Below, one piece after another: positions 1 to 5,361 of a DNA stretch of 5,361 bases; the stretch's first letter is position 1; every line of letters begins with the position of its first letter. Position numbers and translations under genes: made by a program. The stretch is from an uncultured bacterium (GTDB lineage Bacteria; Patescibacteriota; Gracilibacteria; UBA4473). The notes beneath the pieces are model-generated. The model searched no databases and was not told where the DNA came from. It saw nothing but the letters and a program-made list of their open reading frames with translations. The stretch covers positions 1 through 5,361 of the forward strand of contig CAMZKS010000033.1 in the NCBI GenBank assembly GCA_947311285.1, in the 5' to 3' direction.

Positions 1-2
1 AT

Positions 3-380
3 TCGCGTCAAATTAAGGCGCAAGTATTGCTCGATCATCCAAGTGATGAAGTGCACTTGCATGCGGTAATGGCGTTGGCCAAACTAGGGGATGAAGATTG
101 TGTCCCGTGCTTGATGGATTTACTCTTTAATGAGGATAGTCAGCTAGCGCAAAAAACGTTCTTTATGCTTAAGCGCGCGCCAAAAATTTTAGAAATTGTA
201 AAACGAGAAATACAAATTGAAGTTTCGGCCAGAGTCGGGGACGTATTGATCGCTGAAAACTGTAAACACCCAACGGATCTAAAATTAGTGCATGAGGATC
301 TTCGTCATTACCTCAAAAGACTTTATCGTTTAGCCGAGCGCTATGATGACTTATTGTGGCTCGAGGGGGTTGCCAAGTAG
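3..380 (+). CDS. HEAT-repeat protein, C-terminal fragment (5' end outside window)
   Basis: The reading frame is open to the left edge and ends with TAG at 378-380, leaving about 125 residues. A TTG at 27 could act as a start, but the frame continues upstream without a break and the first residues already sit inside a repeat, so a truncated longer gene is more likely. Residues about 8-40 read like a classic HEAT unit: a helix with the pattern HAVMALAKLGD, then a second helix VPCLMDLL. A less regular second unit follows (LAQKTFFMLKR). The tail is charged and helical, ending in LAERYDDLLWLEGVAK. No catalytic residues or membrane segments are visible in this part. HEAT repeats are protein-interaction solenoids; they also occur as C-terminal tails of larger proteins, including some transporters, so the function cannot be told without the missing N-terminal part. 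The fold is fairly sure, the role unknown. Confidence 0.72.
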   Translation, partial: SRQIKAQVLLDHPSDEVHLHAVMALAKLGDEDCVPCLMDLLFNEDSQLAQKTFFMLKRAPKILEIVKREIQIEVSARVGDVLIAENCKHPTDLKLVHEDLRHYLKRLYRLAERYDDLLWLEGVAK

Positions 381-443
381 TTAATGGTTTATTTGATTAT
401 TAATATGTGATATTGTGTGTGTAAAATTAACTCATCAATACAC

Positions 444-818
444 ATGTTAAAAGATATGTTTACGCTTACGGGTCGCTGGAATCGTTTAAATCGACAACGA
501 TTTTTTGGTTATGGATTGCTACAAGGGGTTTTGACCACCGTGCTATTTGGAGTTATTGGTTTATTATCGGGAACGGCCTACGACAATGCAGGCTTAATAT
601 ATATGATTTATGCCGTAATGTTCGTGGTATATGCGGGGGCGGTTTGGATAAATATTTGTTTAACCGCGAAGCGTTTACATGATTTAGATAAAAGTGCGTG
701 GTACTTTCTGGTTTATTTAGTTCCAATTGTAGGGTTGTTCTTTATTTTTTACCTGTGGTTTGCCAAAGGCGTGGTAGGGGATAATCAATATGGCCCAGAT
801 CCCTTAGATCAGGCTTAA
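444..818 (+). CDS. DUF805 family small integral membrane protein
   Basis: The protein has 124 residues from the ATG at 444. It shows the DUF805 layout: a basic N-terminal motif (GRWNRLNRQRFFGYG, residues 10-24), hydrophobic segments at about 23-42, 51-75 and 86-107, the family signature RLHDLDKSAW at 77-86, and a C-terminal GDNQYGPDP at 112-120. All of these match the usual DUF805 pattern of RLHD with an aromatic or glycine-rich follow-up and NxYGPDP at the end. The family sits in the inner membrane and has no settled function. An in-frame GTG at 417 and another ATG at 456 are possible starts. I prefer 444 because the leader before it (AATACAC) resembles the one before the subunit E gene and because the GTG adds a segment not typical of the family. 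It lies 63 bases after the HEAT gene and is followed by a terminator, so it is probably not part of the ATPase operon. Confidence 0.85.
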   Translation: MLKDMFTLTGRWNRLNRQRFFGYGLLQGVLTTVLFGVIGLLSGTAYDNAGLIYMIYAVMFVVYAGAVWINICLTAKRLHDLDKSAWYFLVYLVPIVGLFFIFYLWFAKGVVGDNQYGPDPLDQA

Positions 819-845
819 AGCGCTTTGATTTCAAACAGAAATAAC

Positions 846-880
846 AAAGGCGTCGCTTCATTTGGAAGGGCGCTTTTTGT
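846..880 (+). terminator. Probable intrinsic terminator after the DUF805 gene
   Basis: An interrupted hairpin can be drawn: AAAGGCG (846-852) pairs with CGCTTTT (871-877) with one G-U pair, and an inner stem CTTC (856-859) pairs with GAAG (865-868) around the loop ATTTG. A T run (874-878) follows. An alternative pairing uses AAAGCGC at 817-823, overlapping the DUF805 stop codon, with GCGCTTT at 870-876. Either form would end the upstream transcript just before the promoter of the ATPase genes. The stem is imperfect, so strength is uncertain. Confidence 0.6.
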
Positions 881-907
881 TGTCTTATAAAAATAGCATT
901 TCTATAG

Positions 908-935
908 TTGACATTTGCGCGAACACGAACACAAT
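908..935 (+). promoter_or_regulatory. Predicted promoter of the ATPase G-I unit
   Basis: A perfect -35 hexamer TTGACA lies at 908-913. After a 16-base spacer, CACAAT at 930-935 matches the -10 consensus at four of six positions. Transcription would start near 942, giving a leader of about 17 bases before the ATG at 959. A second, better -10-like hexamer TAAAAT lies at 945-950, but it is 31 bases from the -35 element and would leave almost no leader. The site sits directly after a probable terminator, as expected for a new transcription unit. It shares spacing and flanking bases with the site at 3387-3414. Confidence 0.58.
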
Positions 936-958
936 CTGCCCGATTAAAATCCTTAAAT

Positions 959-1285
959 ATGACACAAGATAATTTTGTAACTCAGATTTTGGCCGCAGAG
1001 GAAACGGCAAAGGCCGAGGTGGCGAAGGCTCGTAAGAAGGCGTACAACGACTTAGCTCAGTTTGAAAATAGTCTCGAAAAGAACAGAGAAGCGGCGCTTG
1101 AAGAGCAACGTGAAAAATTTCGTGCTAAATTAAAAATTCGACAGGCGGAAGCTAAGACACAGTACGAAACGGCTATTGCTGATGGAGAGAGAGAGGCTTC
1201 TCAAATCAGAAAAGAGGTTGAAGGTAAGATGGGGAAACAACTTGCCACGACTCAAGCGTACTTTATTAACGAACTTATTGCTTAA
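959..1285 (+). CDS. V/A-type ATP synthase subunit G/H (peripheral stalk)
   Basis: This 108-residue protein is almost wholly a charged alpha helix rich in Ala, Glu, Lys, Gln and Arg, with no membrane segment. Its N-terminus (ILAAEETAKAEVAKARKKA, residues 10-28) follows the pattern of the short stator subunit called G or H (AhaH/NtpF type), which pairs with subunit E in a right-handed coiled coil to form the peripheral stalk. Sequence similarity alone is weak because coiled coils look alike; the call rests largely on size, composition and position immediately before subunit I, where this gene usually stands. The ATG at 959 is chosen over an in-frame TTG at 908, because that TTG lies inside the -35 promoter element and would be upstream of the transcription start. 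There is no Shine-Dalgarno sequence; the leader is CCTTAAAT. The stop codon overlaps the start of the next gene. Confidence 0.82.
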   Translation: MTQDNFVTQILAAEETAKAEVAKARKKAYNDLAQFENSLEKNREAALEEQREKFRAKLKIRQAEAKTQYETAIADGEREASQIRKEVEGKMGKQLATTQAYFINELIA

Positions 1286-1287
1286 TG
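1283..1287 (+). promoter_or_regulatory. TAATG stop/start overlap between subunits G and I
   Basis: The TAA stop of the G gene shares its last base with the ATG of the I gene. No Shine-Dalgarno sequence precedes this ATG. The one-base overlap points to translational coupling by re-initiation, which would tie synthesis of the stator subunit to that of the membrane subunit it supports. The overlap is seen directly; coupling is inferred. Confidence 0.7.
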
Positions 1288-3288
1288 TCTAAAGTAGATT
1301 TAAAAAAAATTCGAGTTACCGGCTTTAAACGCCATTACCGTATTTTGATGCAAGAATTGCATCAAAGTGGGATTATTCAATTGTCGGAAAACAATGCCTT
1401 AAGCCAGCAATCTGTTGGGAAGGGTTTTGATGAACACTATGGAGCCTTTGATACGGCGCGAACAGAGTTTGCTCTTAATTTCCTTCGTCCGTACGAATCT
1501 AAGACTTCGAAGTTAGACAATCTTCTGTCTGGAGGAAAGGTTGTGTTGACATCGGCCGAGATGAAAGAGCGACTTAAGGGATTCTCTGGTGAGGCGGAAG
1601 AAGTTATATCAAGTTGCGAAGCGCTTTCGGCCTCTCTATTAAAAGCTAAAAACGAATTAGCTGGATTACCTCGGGTATTGGGACTTGTTACGAATCTTAG
1701 AGGTTTGCGCTCAGGGGTTCAGTCTGATTTTAATACCGCAACGACTACGACCTGGATTGGGAAAATACCGTTACTAGAGAAAGCGGCACTTATGCGGGCG
1801 CTTGCCTCTGAGTCAAATTTATTTGATTTAAGTTTATTGGGGGAAACTAAATTAGAGGCTTATATTCGTGTAACAACTTTCAATGATATGGCGGGAGGTG
1901 TGCAATCTCAATTGCATGATGCCGGTTTTGAAGCTATTGATTTAGCTACAGAGTTAGAGGGCTTTGTGGGGCAAACTCCTAGAGAAATTAAAACCGTACT
2001 AAAAAAACAAGAAAAATCATTGAATGCTGAGATTGATGCGGCTCAGGCGGAGGCGAAGGCCTTGGCGGTTCATGTTCGAGACTTGAAAATACTGGCCGAG
2101 CACCAAGCCTGGCAACAAACAAAGAATGAGGCACAATCTATGATGTTTTTGTCAGAGAAAACATTTTCATTTGAAGGCTGGATTATTGCTTCGGCTTTAG
2201 ATGATTTTAAGGGATGGGTTAAGAATGCCTTTGTTGGTGAAGTGGTCGTCGAGTGTGTTAAGCTTGAAGGTGGAGAAGTTTCGCCGTCCTTACTTTCGAA
2301 TAATTTCGTGGTTAAGTCGTTTGAACCGGTCACGGAAATGTACGGGATGCCACAAAGAGGGGAATTTGATCCAACGGTTTGGTTGGCACCTTTCTTTCTT
2401 ATTTTCTTTGGCCTGTGTTTGTCAGATGTCGGGTATGGCGGAATATTAGTACTTGCTGCGGCATTTTTCCTGATTTTCGGAAAATTGAGTGCTGCGGCTA
2501 ATTCAAGCCTTCGGCTGTTGCTTTACTGTGGATTAGCAGCTATTGCCGGTGGCGTTGTTCTGGGAGGGTATTTCGGTTTAACGGCCGATCAGTTTTCAGT
2601 TATGGTAAATCCGGAAACCGGTAAATTTTATGGACAATTACTAACGCCCACTGAGGGAGCTGGTCCAATTGCATTCCTGGTTTTGTCTCTGGCAATCGGG
2701 GCTGTTCATTTATTGTTTGGAATGATTTTAGCCTTTGCTCAACAAATAAAGAATAAAGATTATAGTGGTGCTTTTCTTGACACGGCTATGTGGGTCTTCA
2801 TGTTAATTAGTATTGCGCTTTATAGCTTGGGGGAAATGATTGGTTTAGATAAAAGCTTGACAGCGAACCTTTGTATCGCGGCAGCCGTTGGGTTAGTGCT
2901 TACGCAGGGGCGAAGTCAAAAAAATTGGTTTTTAAAACCGCTTTTTGGAGTTCTCGGGCTCTATAATATTACGGCTTATCTATCAGACTTACTAAGTTAC
3001 TCGCGAATCATGGCGCTTGGTTTAGCCACCGGTGTTATTGCTTTTGCTATGAATCTTACGGCTGAAATTTTTAGCGGGATGATGCCACATCCGGCTTTAG
3101 GTGTATTAGTGGCCTTGGTGGTGCTTTTGTTCGGACACAGCCTTAATTTTGGTTTATCTCTTATGGGCGCCTTTATTCATTCTGGTCGTCTTCAATTTAT
3201 TGAATTCTTTGGGAAATTTTACGATGGGGGGACCGATAAATTTAAGCCGTTTCAGCGACGGGCTAAATACCTAACAATAGAAAGTTAA
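1285..3288 (+). CDS. ntpI: V/A-type ATP synthase subunit I (subunit a, membrane stator)
   Basis: At 667 residues the length is normal for the family. Residues 1 to about 355 form the soluble arm that holds the peripheral stalks: the start MSKVDLKKIRVTGFK and the following helix-turn pattern are typical, with long charged helices at about 235-270. The membrane half begins after the conserved stretch MYGMPQRGEFDPT (352-364). Its first segment, LAPFFLIFFGLCLSDVGYGG, is a family hallmark. Further hydrophobic segments lie at about 387-400, 408-430, 461-483, 499-517, 526-542, 556-590 and 610-632. The segment with LLSYSRIMALGLATG carries R574, the equivalent of the essential arginine facing the ring carboxylate. 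A second conserved arginine, R635, is in HSGRLQFIEFFGKFYDGG. Together with subunit K this protein forms the two half-channels for H+ or Na+. A strong terminator follows, so it ends the first transcription unit. Confidence 0.96.
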   Translation: MSKVDLKKIRVTGFKRHYRILMQELHQSGIIQLSENNALSQQSVGKGFDEHYGAFDTARTEFALNFLRPYESKTSKLDNLLSGGKVVLTSAEMKERLKGFSGEAEEVISSCEALSASLLKAKNELAGLPRVLGLVTNLRGLRSGVQSDFNTATTTTWIGKIPLLEKAALMRALASESNLFDLSLLGETKLEAYIRVTTFNDMAGGVQSQLHDAGFEAIDLATELEGFVGQTPREIKTVLKKQEKSLNAEIDAAQAEAKALAVHVRDLKILAEHQAWQQTKNEAQSMMFLSEKTFSFEGWIIASALDDFKGWVKNAFVGEVVVECVKLEGGEVSPSLLSNNFVVKSFEPVTEMYGMPQRGEFDPTVWLAPFFLIFFGLCLSDVGYGGILVLAAAFFLIFGKLSAAANSSLRLLLYCGLAAIAGGVVLGGYFGLTADQFSVMVNPETGKFYGQLLTPTEGAGPIAFLVLSLAIGAVHLLFGMILAFAQQIKNKDYSGAFLDTAMWVFMLISIALYSLGEMIGLDKSLTANLCIAAAVGLVLTQGRSQKNWFLKPLFGVLGLYNITAYLSDLLSYSRIMALGLATGVIAFAMNLTAEIFSGMMPHPALGVLVALVVLLFGHSLNFGLSLMGAFIHSGRLQFIEFFGKFYDGGTDKFKPFQRRAKYLTIES

Positions 3289-3321
3289 GCCGTTCATCTA
3301 AAACCGCAATAATACAGGCTT

Positions 3322-3348
3322 AAAGAGCGCTCAAGGGCGCTTTTTTTT
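3322..3348 (+). terminator. Intrinsic terminator after subunit I
   Basis: The arm AAAGAGCGC (3322-3330) pairs with GCGCTTTTT (3337-3345) around the loop TCAAGG, with a single G-U pair, and a run of eight T (3341-3348) follows. This is a textbook rho-independent terminator on the + strand. It stands inside the ATPase cluster, 34 bases after the subunit I stop and before the promoter of the ring gene, so it separates two units or at least lowers read-through into K. Confidence 0.85.
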
Positions 3349-3386
3349 GTTTTAAAAAGTTAGTACGAATTACAGGGTTTTTTAGT

Positions 3387-3414
3387 TTGACATTTTGTGC
3401 TGATTTTCGAGAAT
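3387..3414 (+). promoter_or_regulatory. Predicted promoter of the ATPase K-E-C unit
   Basis: A perfect TTGACA lies at 3387-3392. After 16 bases GAGAAT at 3409-3414 matches four of six -10 positions, giving a start near 3421 and a leader of about 36 bases. An alternative is the extended -10 sequence TGATAAAAT at 3420-3428, whose hexamer matches five of six positions; its own -35 (CTGATT, 3400-3405) is poor. Which of the two -10 boxes is used cannot be settled by eye. The position just after a strong terminator makes a promoter here very likely. Confidence 0.62.
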
Positions 3415-3456
3415 GTGGCTGATAAAATCATTTCTTATTATTTATTAATTCACAAT

Positions 3457-3918
3457 ATGGAAACAGCAGTATTAATGGCAGTCATCGGAGCCGGTCTTTC
3501 AATCAGTCTTGCAGGAGCCGGTTCATCTATTGGAATTGGAGCTGCCGGGGTTAAAGGGGCGGGTATATTTGGAGAAAATCCAAACTTGTTCGGGAAGGTG
3601 CTTCTTATGATGCTTTTGCCTGGTTCACAAGGGATTTATGGGCTGTTGATCGCTATTTTGATTCTTAATAGTATGGGGGCCTTATCTGGTAATATCGAAA
3701 TTACGGGTGTTGAGTCTATGAAGTATTTGGGGGCTGGTGCCATCATGGGGTTAACTGGTATATCTTCAGCGATCTTCCAAGGGCGAGTTGCCGCAGCCGG
3801 AATTGCTATGCTTCCTCGAGCAGAGGAGTTGTCTGGTAAATTTATTATGCAAGCCGTTGTTGTTGAAACTTACGCCATCTTTGGTCTTCTTATCGCAGTA
3901 CTTCTAGTGCTTCTATAA
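3457..3918 (+). CDS. ntpK: V/A-type ATP synthase subunit K (membrane ring c-subunit, duplicated hairpin)
   Basis: The 153-residue protein has four transmembrane helices (about 3-25, 47-70, 88-113, 130-153) made of two related hairpins: compare YGLLIAILIL in the first with FGLLIAVLLVL in the second. This is the doubled V-type proteolipid, which forms the rotating ring. Only the second hairpin has the ion-binding carboxylate, E137 in VVVETYAIFG; the first has Q58 in LLPGSQGIYG at the matching place. From my recall of the Na+-binding E. hirae NtpK, the liganding residues L61, T64, Q65, Q110 and E139 correspond here to L54, S57, Q58, Q108 and E137. The set is thus kept apart from Thr to Ser. The ATG at 3457 is preferred to an in-frame TTG at 3397, which lies within the promoter spacer and would add 20 residues without a family match. 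No Shine-Dalgarno sequence is present (leader TTCACAAT). Confidence 0.96.
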   Translation: METAVLMAVIGAGLSISLAGAGSSIGIGAAGVKGAGIFGENPNLFGKVLLMMLLPGSQGIYGLLIAILILNSMGALSGNIEITGVESMKYLGAGAIMGLTGISSAIFQGRVAAAGIAMLPRAEELSGKFIMQAVVVETYAIFGLLIAVLLVLL

Positions 3919-3934
3919 ACACAATCACATTAAG

Positions 3935-3953
3935 CCTTAACCTTAAATAACAC
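3935..3953 (+). promoter_or_regulatory. Leader of subunit E with doubled CCTTAA and no Shine-Dalgarno
   Basis: CCTTAA occurs twice in a row (3935-3940, 3941-3946) and runs into AATAACAC directly before the ATG. The same CCTTAAAT stands at 951-958 before subunit G. No GGAG-like sequence is within reach of the start. No hairpin strong enough to end transcription is seen in the 35 bases between K and E, so the two are probably cotranscribed. A role in translation is inferred only. Confidence 0.35.
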
Positions 3954-4508
3954 ATGTCTTTACAGGATATTATAAAAAAAATTCTCGCAGATACTCAAGG
4001 GGATCTACAAGCAATTGACGCAGAGTCGGCGGATAAAAAGAAGCATCTTGAATCTTTGTATGCAGAGAAAAAAGAAGCGGACAAAAAAGACTTGGAACTT
4101 AAAGCGGCGGTCGCTTTAAAATCAGTAGAGACTAAAACCGCTTCAATGGCTCGTCGAGAAAATGCGAAAGCCATTCAACGAGCTAAACGCGAGTTGTTGG
4201 ATGAAGCTTTGAATAAGTTTCTGACAGCGCTTCAGGAGGCTGATGATAAGCTTTACATTCAAGTATGTGAAAAGTTGATTGCTGCGCTACCTTTCAAAGA
4301 AGGTATAATGATAGTGCCTTCAAGTCGAGAGGCTCTAACAAAGAAACTGGTACCAACATTTGAGGTGAAAACAACAAATGATTTTAAGGGCGGTTTTAAG
4401 GCGATTTGTAATGGCTCTGAAATTGATAACTCTTTCGAAAGTTTAGTGCGTTCGGAATATCGTGCTGATCTTGAAATGTATTTAGCCGATCAACTTAAGT
4501 TAGTTTAG
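3954..4508 (+). CDS. ntpE: V/A-type ATP synthase subunit E (peripheral stalk)
   Basis: The protein has 184 residues, close to the usual size of about 190-200. Residues 1 to about 95 form a long charged helix that would pair with subunit G/H. It contains the family-like stretch RAKRELLDEAL (76-86), where the helix passes into the globular head-binding domain. The C-terminal domain (about 95-184) has the typical GGF (146-148) followed by IDNSFESLV (157-165), matching the family's GG...(V/I)DNTFE pattern, and a final helix ending YLADQLKLV. Subunit E binds the top of the catalytic A3B3 head and holds it still against subunit I. The start is the first ATG in the frame, without a Shine-Dalgarno sequence. 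It lies 35 bases after K and 13 before C, consistent with one K-E-C transcript. Confidence 0.9.
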   Translation: MSLQDIIKKILADTQGDLQAIDAESADKKKHLESLYAEKKEADKKDLELKAAVALKSVETKTASMARRENAKAIQRAKRELLDEALNKFLTALQEADDKLYIQVCEKLIAALPFKEGIMIVPSSREALTKKLVPTFEVKTTNDFKGGFKAICNGSEIDNSFESLVRSEYRADLEMYLADQLKLV

Positions 4509-4521
4509 TTTTAAATAAAAT
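4509..4521 (+). promoter_or_regulatory. A/T-only leader of subunit C
   Basis: The 13 bases between the subunit E stop and the subunit C ATG are all A or T (TTTTAAATAAAAT), so no Shine-Dalgarno pairing is possible from them, and the end of the E gene just upstream (AAGTTAGTTTAG) offers none either. The core TTAAAT is shared with the leaders of subunits G and E. Start choice at 4522 rests on this spacing and on the homology of the N-terminus. Confidence 0.4.
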
Positions 4522-5361
4522 ATGTCAGATTTAACTAGTATTTGTGGTCAAATTCAGGGCTTAGCGCCTAAGTTGCTACAGCGTTCTCAAATTGACCGTA
4601 TGGTTGGGGCCGAAAAAGCGGAAGACTCTTTCCGCATTCTTTGTGAGCTTCAATATGCGGATTACATTGATCAGCATACAGATATTACAGATTTTGACGT
4701 AATTATTACGCAAGGTTTATTTGAAACTAAAGAGCTTATTAGTTCCGGAACAGATGGTCACGTAGTCGAAGACTTTTTATCGCTGCCCTTTGATATTAAT
4801 AATTTGAAACAAGCGCTTAAGCAGCGTTTAATCGAAAATAAAACAGAATTCAACGTAGGCGCTAGTTTTTCAAAACTAGGCGCCTTAACGGCGGCAGACA
4901 TTCAGGAAATTGTTTTTGATAATGTGTCTTCTAGTAATACTTCAGAAGTTGTTTTAAACGCCGTCTCGCAAATTATTGCGGATTTCACAAAAGATGTAAG
5001 CGTACGTGATATTGAGTTTGCATTAGATAGAACGTTGTTTTTAGCTTTAGCCGATCGTTTAAGAGTAAACCCAAGTCCGGTTTTAAGTGAGTATCTAACC
5101 CTTTGGGCCGACACAGTGCAAATTCGGAATTTAGCCCGATCAGTGTTAGTCATAAAAGAGGCCTTACCAGAGGCGGCTTTTGTTTCTGAGATTACAATTT
5201 CTTATGTTTCTGTTGGGAAAGTAGAAACTTTAGCGGACTTTAAGGGAGTGCTTGAAAAATCGCGTTTCAGTGCTTTGTCGCCAATGATTGATGAGAATGC
5301 AAGTCCAACAACACAATTATTGATAATTGAAAAAACGTTGGATGCGGCAATAGATTCATTC
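4522..5361 (+). CDS. ntpC: V/A-type ATP synthase subunit C (AC39/d type), 3' end outside window
   Basis: An open frame starts with ATG at 4522 and runs without a stop to the right edge, giving 280 residues of a family usually about 330-350 long. No signal peptide or membrane segment is seen; the protein looks helical, as expected for the AC39 fold. Recognisable family features are LPFDINNLKQALKQRL at 88-103, comparable to the usual (Y)DFHNLK..LK motif, followed by a FSKLGALTAADIQEIV element, and the repeated domain later with SEYLTLWADTVQIRNLAR (about 189-206) and an ISYVSVGKVETLADF stretch leading into FSALSPMI. Subunit C is the socket between the K ring and the central D-F shaft. Position after E matches the common I-K-E-C order. 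Similarity is moderate, so the call rests on motifs plus context. Confidence 0.88.
   Translation, partial: MSDLTSICGQIQGLAPKLLQRSQIDRMVGAEKAEDSFRILCELQYADYIDQHTDITDFDVIITQGLFETKELISSGTDGHVVEDFLSLPFDINNLKQALKQRLIENKTEFNVGASFSKLGALTAADIQEIVFDNVSSSNTSEVVLNAVSQIIADFTKDVSVRDIEFALDRTLFLALADRLRVNPSPVLSEYLTLWADTVQIRNLARSVLVIKEALPEAAFVSEITISYVSVGKVETLADFKGVLEKSRFSALSPMIDENASPTTQLLIIEKTLDAAIDSF

Noticed and set aside
393..427. Possible promoter before the DUF805 gene (TTGATT at 393-398, TAAAAT at 422-427)
   Set aside because: The spacing of 23 bases is too wide and neither element has a suitable partner at 16-18 bases; the region is simply A/T-rich.
908..958. Upstream TTG start extending subunit G by 17 residues
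   Set aside because: The TTG is the first half of the -35 hexamer, so it would lie upstream of the predicted transcript; the extra residues do not fit the coiled-coil pattern.
2070..2333. Minus-strand open frame of 87 codons
   Set aside because: It is wholly inside the subunit I gene, has a low-complexity Ser/Thr-rich product and no family resemblance; it is a shadow frame.
2201..2449. Plus-strand open frame of 82 codons in another frame of subunit I
   Set aside because: It overlaps well-conserved codons of subunit I and its product shows no recognisable pattern.
2779..2860. TTGACA matches inside the subunit I gene (also near 1545)
   Set aside because: None has a credible -10 box at normal spacing, and they encode conserved-frame residues such as Leu-Asp-Thr.
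3397..3456. Upstream TTG start extending subunit K by 20 residues
   Set aside because: It lies in the promoter spacer and crosses the -10 box. The added residues have no match in the family, and helix 1 begins right after the ATG at 3457.
4902..5153. Minus-strand open frame of 83 codons
   Set aside because: It lies inside the subunit C gene on the opposite strand with no leader or family features.
3..5361. Recoded TGA (as glycine or tryptophan) because no gene here ends in TGA
   Set aside because: The six visible stops are four TAA and two TAG, but no in-frame TGA occurs in any gene and Trp and Gly use TGG and GGN, so there is no positive sign of recoding.
1..5361. CRISPR arrays, tRNA or rRNA genes, insertion sequences
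   Set aside because: I saw no regularly spaced repeats, cloverleaf-like segments, transposase frames or terminal inverted repeats.

Overview
The window holds the 5' part of a V/A-type (rotary, archaeal-type) ATP synthase/ATPase gene cluster, preceded by two genes with no obvious link to it. All genes lie on the + strand and the DNA is densely coded; the longest gap without a gene is about 170 bases. The source looks bacterial: intrinsic hairpin-plus-T-run terminators and TTGACA -35 elements are present. None of the visible starts has a Shine-Dalgarno sequence; they are preceded by A/T-rich leaders such as TTAAAT. That trait, with an archaeal-type ATPase in bacterial-looking DNA, would fit a candidate-phyla-type (Patescibacteria-like) genome. 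This placement is an inference of low to moderate confidence, and no taxonomic marker gene is present.

Layout. 3-380: C-terminal end of a HEAT-repeat protein, cut by the left edge. 444-818: small DUF805 membrane protein, followed by a probable terminator (846-880). 908-935: promoter, then the ATPase genes: peripheral-stalk subunit G/H (959-1285) and, overlapping it by one base, membrane subunit I/a (1285-3288). A strong intrinsic terminator (3322-3348) ends this first unit. A second promoter (3387-3414) starts the next unit: ring subunit K/c (3457-3918), peripheral-stalk subunit E (3954-4508) and central subunit C/d (4522 to the right edge, no stop reached).

How the genes work together. G and E form the coiled-coil stators that tie the catalytic head to the N-terminal half of subunit I. 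The membrane half of I carries the conserved arginine and forms the ion path against the K ring. C is the funnel that joins the ring to the central shaft. F, A, B and D are not in the window; by analogy with archaeal and Firmicutes operons they should lie downstream. K keeps the liganding residues known from the Na+-binding Enterococcus hirae NtpK ring, with one Thr-to-Ser change, so a Na+-coupled enzyme is plausible.

The most interesting points are regulatory: the cluster is split by a terminator and a new promoter exactly in front of the multicopy ring gene, and the two promoters share a nearly identical architecture. I see no wholly new system here.
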